From Euclidia mi (lineage: Eukaryota; Arthropoda; Insecta; Lepidoptera; Erebidae), in assembly GCA_944739405.2 (NCBI GenBank), contig OX123182.2, positions 98,572,051-98,636,050 on the forward strand: DNA of 64,000 bases. The letters run 5' to 3'. The position numbers were made by a program, and so were the translations under genes. Shown piece by piece: positions 56,706-64,000 of this stretch; positions within the stretch are counted from its first letter, which is position 1; every line of letters starts with the position of its first letter. The notes under the pieces were generated by a model, which was not told the DNA's origin, searched no databases, and was given only the letters and a program-made list of their open reading frames with translations.

Positions 56706-59465
56706 AAATCAACATGCCTAGACGCAGGCCACGTCCCACAAATAGATAGGTAATTTCCTTCCCTTGTGGCCAAATCAAATACCAGAATCCAATACGCTGC
56801 GGCCGCTATTTTGTGGCTCATATATAATTGTAAGGCACCATCACGCGATGTCGCGTGAACAGCCACAGCGTAATAGGCCGCTTCAAGCGTTGTCGCGTGA
56901 CGTGGCAATGAACGTGTTAAGCCATGAGATAAGCTGATTTTGTACTTAATATTCTTGACCCCGAGTACAAATGCGCATCAGTTTAGAAAATAAAATCAAC
57001 CTAGAAAGTGTGCTGGTGCATCCTAATCATAATCACGTTAAATCTCATACATAATTATCATACCAATGTATTACAATACGTGAGTACTAAGGCGATAGCC
57101 AACTTAACAGCTCACTCTATACTCGATAGTAATATACTGATGAGAATTGGTACGTTAGTTTGAGGCATCGGTTAATCGAGCTTGAACAAGCACACACATG
57201 GCTCAATAACCAATTAACACTTTCATAAGTTAAGATTATCATCCAAGATAGCTTAAATTTAAATGCAATTATTTCGGGATAAATACAAGGTATTTATTTT
57301 TTATATTAAAATAACGCTATTGAATAACTATTAATTTTGTCAGTACAAAAAAACCAAACTTAAAGTTTAAATGTATTAAGTAGAATGAAGTCCAAACTTT
57401 TGAATTGAAAAGGAAAGCCGACAATCCTTTTGGACAGAACCGCTGTTCAGCTAAATTCGGTAGATTAATAGTAGCATCTAAGGTTCAAAGTTCAAGCTTT
57501 GGATGCGACCAGCATTTCAGGGTTGGGTTTCGTTATAGGAATTTGAACCTTAGTGGTCATTATCCTATAATGGCTCGACATCGATAGTTGAAAATCTACT
57601 TCGGTGGCGTGCAATTGGAGAGCCAGATCCGGCAGTGGACAGTGGACTACAGCAGAATATAGAGCTAGAATAATAAATGAGTACATTTGCATATTATAAA
57701 ATACGCGAAGGCGTTAAATACAGTACCTACCTATCATCACCGCCTCGTTTCTAATCTGCACGCTTCGTGGGCATCAATTTTCATTTCGGCTTGTAGCATC
57801 AAATGGGCGCCAAAAGGCATTTATGAGGGCTTTTGATCCACGATGCGTGTAAGTGCATCCAAAACCTGTCAGTTTCAAGCGAATGGACAGAAGCGAATTA
57901 GAATTTGTAGTGAAGCTACATGCCCGCTGCGTCGTGAAATATTAAAAATACAAAGATACCCATTTTTGTTACCTTGACTTTCCCCTCAACAAATCCAAAC
58001 GGTAGCTATGTCTGACTCCAAGGCCAATCTATTGGTATGGTAAAATTCATCACTGTTTTGTGATAAAACCGCAACAAACAAAGTGGACACAATAAGTGCT
58101 GTCTCGTGTGGATCGGACTCATGCAGATTCAGCAAAACATTCGTTGTTATGAATCATTTAAGATACACGGGATAGGAAAAACGTTAAACCACAACGCCGC
58201 AAAGCAAAGCCAATTATTCTACTTAGTTGATATACCGCTACAACACGATGCCAAACTCAGGTTTGTCCAACACTACTCATTACTGTTCACACCGTTATCC
58301 TGTACTCTACCTCCGCAATCAGTGGCGATACCGTTAATCTTAAGTTGGACGTAGCATCTGAGTTGGGAAGACATCACAAGCTTCAGGTATAGCGGTACGT
58401 GTTGTCTGCCATCCACGTGAATTAAAGTGGAATTTATGCTATTATCAAACTGCCCGTCTGTGTTTATAAACTAGATATTTTGAACTAAACTATTTAGGTT
58501 CTACTATATTGTTATTTGGAAGATCTCAACATAGACTCTCTTATATAGCACATAGTCTACTGACTTCATTTAAAATCCACTTAATTTGAAATAGATAAGT
58601 CTTCTTGAAGTATTTTCAATACTCTTTACATTAAAAAGAAAGTCTAAGTTTTTAATATTTCTATTATAACTGTGAAAGTTTATGAGAATTAGTTTACTGA
58701 ATAGCAAACATTTTGATGTGCTAGTAGATAACTTGACAGCATCGTAGCTTACACATCTGAATAACACAAAGGCTACAAGCTAGAAACTTGTATAATATGT
58801 ATACAGGATGCGGTAGCTAACTTTATAAAGTCCTCATTGGCATATTCGTCCTTACATCCGTGGTTCAACTTTGAAATAGTAGTCACTAAAAAACTGAAAT
58901 TCAGTACGGTTCTAACTTGTGCATGTCGAGCACAACTATAAATTTGTTTTATGCACAACTTCCATACATGTAAACCTAAAAGTGCTTTTTTAATCGGATA
59001 TTATTGTATGAGGGTTTAACATAAACAAAGAGATCAAAAGCAGAGTTCGTTCACCGCGTCAACTTAATAACGAGAACTAGTGAGAATGATCCAAAATTTT
59101 GATTAGTCTCTAACGGCCGGTTCTTATTTAATCTATCTTTGGATGTGGATACTAAAAATACATACTTGAGATAAGCTGATCCACACCAAATACATAACTA
59201 TCTTTATCTCTGGTATCTTTCTAATCCACGGAAAGAGCAAATATTGAGACTGGTTAGTCAATAACCGAGATGTTCTGATCAATGCAACAGCCGTGTAGCT
59301 GTTTGTGTTGAGAATATACCTAATTAAAAGTCAATAACATGTTACATACAACTCACCGGGTAATTACCGGGCACCAGGCGGGCAAAGTTTTACGTAACTC
59401 TTTATATAACTTGTAGGGAAGCTGGAACGCAGCAACTTTGTCATGCTGTAATAACGTTGACTTAT
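56706..59465. other. No gene; minor scraps
   Basis: 56800-56930 has repeated 'tgtcgcgtga' words. 57600-57655 is a decayed CR1 tail ('ggcagtggacagtggactac'). 58085-58200 resembles the 35.6-kb SINE scrap. 59110-59150 ('aacggccggttcttatttaa') looks like a MITE end. None can be bounded. Confidence 0.3.
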
Positions 59466-59556
59466 AATCATCATCATCAGCCTTTAACAGTCCACTGCTG
59501 GACTTGGCCTCTCCTTTGAAAGGAGGAATTGGCCTACTATACCACGCTGGCCAAAC
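59466..59556 (+). mobile_element. CR1-type 3' module, second copy
   Basis: Near-identical to 55566-55665: (TCA)n, 'gtccactgctggacttggcc', 'tctcctttgaaaggaggaat', 'ggcctactataccacgctgg'. Confidence 0.65.
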
Positions 59557-60509
59557 GCTGGTATTCTGAAGTTATTGTCATAAGTACTTGCAACATACCA
59601 AACGACTGTAACGCGCAAAGTGATCATTACACACAAAAGAAGGTTATATCGAAGTCAGCTTTTGTGGCAGCACCAAATTGGCCACATTACTCGTGCATTT
59701 ATTCAATGGATAAAAACTTCTCTTTGGCGTTACATTGTATTGATTTCGGAGTTATTGTCAACCAATTAAATAGGACTATGGGACTATTGTCATCTGGCCA
59801 TTCATTCCATCAGGGTGAATGGAACATTTAAATGTCGGTAGCCTAAAATTGTAATAATACAGTACGATTTTCCATGTGTCTAAATAGATAAAGTTCTTAG
59901 TGGCTTATATATGTAATAGCGCAATATCCCCGCATCTTTACCGGTGTCCAATGTAGACGTATCCTCCTAGCCATACATTGGTGATACACCAATCACCTAG
60001 CCCCAAGGATGCATCTTCTTTTCAGGTGAACCACCAACATATGGCAGAATTATAAGCTATGTTTAAGGCTCTACGTAGGTGGGGAGGTGAGAGCAAAGGA
60101 AAACCTAGTGCTTGATACAGTAACCTAACCTTCCGTAACCTAACCGAAGTTAAAATGCAACTTCTGTGTTAGGAGATCTACAAAGAAGCCATGAGTTAAA
60201 AAAATACGACATGAGTTATACCTCTTTGCGACTCAAGGGATACACTACAGTTAATTATTTATTGTCTATACTTATATAAACAAAAGTATCTATACTAAAT
60301 TACACGTTTACCCTCCACCAAACAGTTTAACAAAGCTGATTGAAAACCAATTAGTGAGAAAACTGTACGCGGAACTGAATTTATTTGGGTAAACTTGAAC
60401 AGGTTTTCAAAATAGAATTAAGCCGATAATTCAGTTTAATAACGATTTAAATGACATCTGAATAATGAGTGAAAATCTCAAGTACTTTTAAAAACTTTAT
60501 AATCATTCT

Positions 60510-60628
60510 ACAAAATAAATGAGCGCGACCACGCTCGGTGCAAGACTTGCGAAACGTCGGAAACAAATAGGTATTTATATCTTATGTAACTTAATTGTAC
60601 GCGATTAAGACTCGCTCATTTATTTTGT
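60510..60628. mobile_element. Penelope-like terminal fragment with 16-bp inverted repeat
   Basis: ACAAAATAAATGAGCG (60510-60525) and its exact complement (60613-60628) enclose 'gcaagacttgcgaaacgtcg' and 'gtacgcgattaagactcgct', wording of Penelope terminal regions (compare 1119-1190). Followed by 'tcgcgaaagtctaaaatcgt', like 1937-1955. The second assembly copy is at 62445-62563. Confidence 0.55.
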
Positions 60629-60662
60629 ATGATGTATACAAATCGCGAAAGTCTAAAATCGT

Positions 60663-60850
60663 TTATAATCATTATCATCAGCCTTTTTTATATTATACCA
60701 CGATAGCCTAGTGTGGATGGATAGATTTCAAATGTCTTTCTAGAACGTCATATAATTTCGAAAATTCCTTGGTGCAACACCATGGTTTCAAACCCGAGAT
60801 CCTATGCGTCGAAGTCCGTTGGTGTCTCCATTACGTTATCGTTTGTAGCT
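60663..60850 (-). mobile_element. SINE-like scrap
   Basis: The minus strand has 'aatggagacaccaacggact' and 'gatctcgggtttgaaaccat' (T-arm-like, B box degenerate). The plus side begins with the (TCA)n 'cattatcatcagcc' module. Repeated in the second assembly copy. Confidence 0.4.
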
Positions 60851-61423
60851 TTATGTGTCGGATAATAGTGATATTTTTCATTTCGTTTGAAGCATTAATA
60901 AAAATCTATATAAACTAAAATCAAATCTATAAATAGTGGATTACCTATAACCCAATACAAAGTCTCAATTATAAAATATAATATAACAACGTTGTAGCTA
61001 TTTCAATAACGAGTCGCTATCAATAAACAATTATGAGTTGTTTTGATAGATGAGAAGTGGAGTTTGTTTGGGATTGCCATAAGTACGGCTTATCATTGAT
61101 GATATTTGCCATGTCGACGTAGCTGTAGGTCGTTTCTAAACAAAACCGAAGCTTACAGAGTTTGTTTACCGCCATTACGGAAACATAAATGTTGCTTCGG
61201 CATGATTTCTGTTCATTCAACGTGACCACGTCGCAAAGATCTCATACATAGACTCCCTTACATGGACTTAGAATACCCCTAGAAAGCTGACTAATAAATA
61301 AAACCAAACGTGTGAAAGAAACATCCTTACAAGTTGGTGTTATTATCTTTCTTTTAAAAAATCATGAAGAAAAGAGACAGCATGTCCAATTAATACCTTT
61401 GTCTTTTTCTACCGAATGGTTTA

Positions 61424-61623
61424 NNNNNNNNNNNNNNNNNNNNNNNNNNNNNNNNNNNNNNNNNNNNNNNNNNNNNNNNNNNNNNNNNNNNNNNNNNNNN
61501 NNNNNNNNNNNNNNNNNNNNNNNNNNNNNNNNNNNNNNNNNNNNNNNNNNNNNNNNNNNNNNNNNNNNNNNNNNNNNNNNNNNNNNNNNNNNNNNNNNNN
61601 NNNNNNNNNNNNNNNNNNNNNNN
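61424..61623. other. Assembly gap, exactly 200 N
   Basis: A round-number gap, so its true size is unknown. The sequence before it equals the sequence 1.73 kb into the next contig. Confidence 0.99.
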
Positions 61624-63355
61624 ACTCGTGCATTTATTCAATGGATAAAAACTTCTCTTTGGCGTTACATTGTATTGATTTCGGAGTTATTGTCAACCAA
61701 TTAAATAGGACTATGGGACTATTGTCATCTGGCCATTCATTCCATCAGGGTGAATGGAACATTTAAATGTCGGTAGCCTAAAATTGTAATAATACAGTAC
61801 GATTTTCCATGTGTCTAAATAGATAAAGTTCTTAGTGGCTTATATATGTAATAGCGCAATATCCCCGCATCTTTACCGGTGTCCAATGTAGACGTATCCT
61901 CCTAGCCATACATTGGTGATACACCAATCACCTAGCCCCAAGGATGCATCTTCTTTTCAGGTGAACCACCAACATATGGCAGAATTATAAGCTATGTTTA
62001 AGGCTCTACGTAGGTGGGGAGGTGAGAGCAAAGGAAAACCTAGTGCTTGATACAGTAACCTAACCTTCCGTAACCTAACCGAAGTTAAAATGCAACTTCT
62101 GTGTTAGGAGATCTACAAAGAAGCCATGAGTTAAAAAAATACGACATGAGTTATACCTCTTTGCGACTCAAGGGATACACTACAGTTAATTATTTATTGT
62201 CTATACTTATATAAACAAAAGTATCTATACTAAATTACACGTTTACCCTCCACCAAACAGTTTAACAAAGCTGATTGAAAACCAATTAGTGAGAAAACTG
62301 TACGCGGAACTGAATTTATTTGGGTAAACTTGAACAGGTTTTCAAAATAGAATTAAGCCGATAATTCAGTTTAATAACGATTTAAATGACATCTGAATAA
62401 TGAGTGAAAATCTCAAGTACTTTTAAAAACTTTATAATCATTCTACAAAATAAATGAGCGCGACCACGCTCGGTGCAAGACTTGCGAAACGTCGGAAACA
62501 AATAGGTATTTATATCTTATGTAACTTAATTGTACGCGATTAAGACTCGCTCATTTATTTTGTATGATGTATACAAATCGCGAAAGTCTAAAATCGTTTA
62601 TAATCATTATCATCAGCCTTTTTTATATTATACCACGATAGCCTAGTGTGGATGGATAGATTTCAAATGTCTTTCTAGAACGTCATATAATTTCGAAAAT
62701 TCCTTGGTGCACACCATGGTTTCAAACCCGAGATCCTATGCGTCGAAGTCCGTTGGTGTCTCCATTACGTTATCGTTTGTAGCTTTATGTGTCGGATAAT
62801 AGTGATATTTTTCATTTCGTTTGAAGCATTAATAAAAATCTATATAAACTAAAATCAAATCTATAAATAGTGGATTACCTATAACCCAATACAAAGTCTC
62901 AATTATAAAATATAATATAACAACGTTGTAGCTATTTCAATAACGAGTCGCTATCAATAAACAATTATGAGTTGTTTTGATAGATGAGAAGTGGAGTTTG
63001 TTTGGGATTGCCATAAGTACGGCTTATCATTGATGATATTTGCCATGTCGACGTAGCTGTAGGTCGTTTCTAAACAAAACCGAAGCTTACAGAGTTTGTT
63101 TACCGCCATTACGGAAACATAAATGTTGCTTCGGCATGATTTCTGTTCATTCAACGTGACACGTCGCAAAGATCTCATACATAGACTCCCTTACATGGAC
63201 TTAGAATACCCTAGAAAGCTGACTAATAAATAAAACCAAACGTGTGAAAGAAACATCCTTACAAGTTGGTGTTATTATCTTTCTTTTAAAAAATCATGAA
63301 GAAAAGAGACAGCATGTCCAATTAATACCTTTGTCTTTTTCTACCGAATGGTTTA
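61624..63355 (+). repeat. Duplicated 1.73-kb segment, copy B (right of gap)
   Basis: Starts where the next contig starts and follows copy A with three 1-nt deletions (caacacc to cacacc, gaccacg to gacacg, accccta to acccta). It continues past copy A's last base into new sequence. Confidence 0.95.
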
Positions 63356-63503
63356 CTTTGTATATCTAGTCCATATTGTTATCTCTATATTTATGTCTAC
63401 TCTGTGTCGCCAAAGAGTAGAAGGCGGCATGGAGATTGTTGCTCTTGTCGCGCATCCTGTCGCCGTCTGGAATCTGGGCCAGGCCACAAATGCCATGAAA
63501 TGA

Positions 63504-64000
63504 CTTAATTCTATTTTGAAAACCTGTTCAAGTTTACCCAAATAAATTCAGTTCCGCGTACAGTTTTCTCACTAATTGGTTTACAATCAGCTTTGTTAAA
63601 CTGTTTGGTGGAGGGTAAACGTGTAATTTAGTATAGATACTTTTGTTTATATAAGTATAGACAATAAATAATTAACTGTAGTGTATCCCTTGAGTCGCAA
63701 AGAGGTATAACTCATGTCGTATTTTTTTAACTCATGGCTTCTTTGTAGATCTCCTAACACAGAAGTTGCATTTTAACTTCGGTTAGGTTACGGAAGGTTA
63801 GGTTACTGTATCAAGCACTAGGTTTTCCTTTGCTCTCACCTCCCCACCTACGTAGAGCCTTAAACATAGCTTATAATTCTGCCATATGTTGGTGGTTCAC
63901 CTGAAAAGAAGATGCATCCTTGGGGCTAGGTGATTGGTGTATCACCAACGTATGGCTAGGAGGATACGTCTACATTGGACACCGGTAAAGATGCGGGGAT
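63504..64000 (-). repeat. Inverted third copy (497 bp, continues beyond window)
   Basis: Exact inverse of 61861-62357 apart from about two substitutions (for example at the 'gattgaaaac' and 'ccatacattgg' words). The arms are separated by about 1.15 kb. Confidence 0.92.

Larger units (their letters stand above)
59689..61423 (+). repeat. Duplicated 1.73-kb segment, copy A (left of gap)
   Basis: Runs into the N gap. It matches 61624-63355 base for base except for three 1-nt gaps there (near 62706, 63160 and 63210). It contains a Penelope terminal piece and a SINE-like scrap and has no gene. Confidence 0.95.

Noticed and set aside
61312..61766. Open frames running through the N gap
   Set aside because: Artefacts of translating N; no sequence supports them.

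Overview
This window looks like gene-poor, transposon-dense nuclear DNA from an insect, most likely a moth or butterfly. It is AT-rich and full of short 'taggtac/tacctac' runs. Its repeats (short Helitrons ending CTAG, tRNA- and 5S-derived SINEs, CR1-type 3' tails with (TCA)n, RTE tails with (TATG)n, BEL/Pao, Penelope) match what I know of lepidopteran genomes. That placement rests on pattern recognition, not on a database search. I found no convincing host protein-coding gene and no functional tRNA or rRNA gene. Every recognisable protein comes from a mobile element.

Layout. 1-3 kb: a Penelope-like fragment with a GIY-YIG endonuclease remnant and a nested short retroelement with target duplication, then a tRNA-derived SINE ending in a 42-bp palindrome. 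3.0-17.4 kb: a stack of insertions. An old interspersed repeat was split by a BEL/Pao LTR retrotransposon (3482-8266, duplication GGTCT), by a 7.75-kb LTR element with 1651-bp LTRs and no coding capacity (8742-16494, duplication GCAG), and by a 207-bp Helitron-like insertion. The non-coding LTR element is the most unusual object here: its interior carries some 18-20 tRNA T-arm/B-box-like motifs, all on one strand, nine of them in a 60-bp tandem array. 17.4-32 kb: MITEs, SINEs (one 5S rRNA-derived), a hAT-like element and a TTAA-flanked piggyBac-like element containing another SINE and a 49-bp perfect palindrome. 32.1-34.6 kb: a P-element-like transposon with 8-bp target duplications and a spliced THAP domain. 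36.1-39.6 kb: an almost intact RTE-type LINE with one nonsense codon. 39.7-40.2 kb: a solo BEL LTR. 42.6-47.6 kb: an almost complete Jockey/CR1-type LINE, also with one stop between its endonuclease and reverse transcriptase. 50-52 kb: a decayed relative of that LINE. 52-59.5 kb: mostly featureless AT-rich DNA with small repeats.

59.7-64 kb is an assembly problem: about 1.73 kb is repeated on both sides of a 200-N gap, differing by three 1-nt indels, as expected if two overlapping contig ends were never merged. Beyond it, an inverted copy of 497 bp of the same sequence runs off the window.

The elements do not act together as a pathway. The window records successive insertions, and the nesting gives a relative order: block-A repeat first, then the BEL, LARD-like and Helitron insertions into it.
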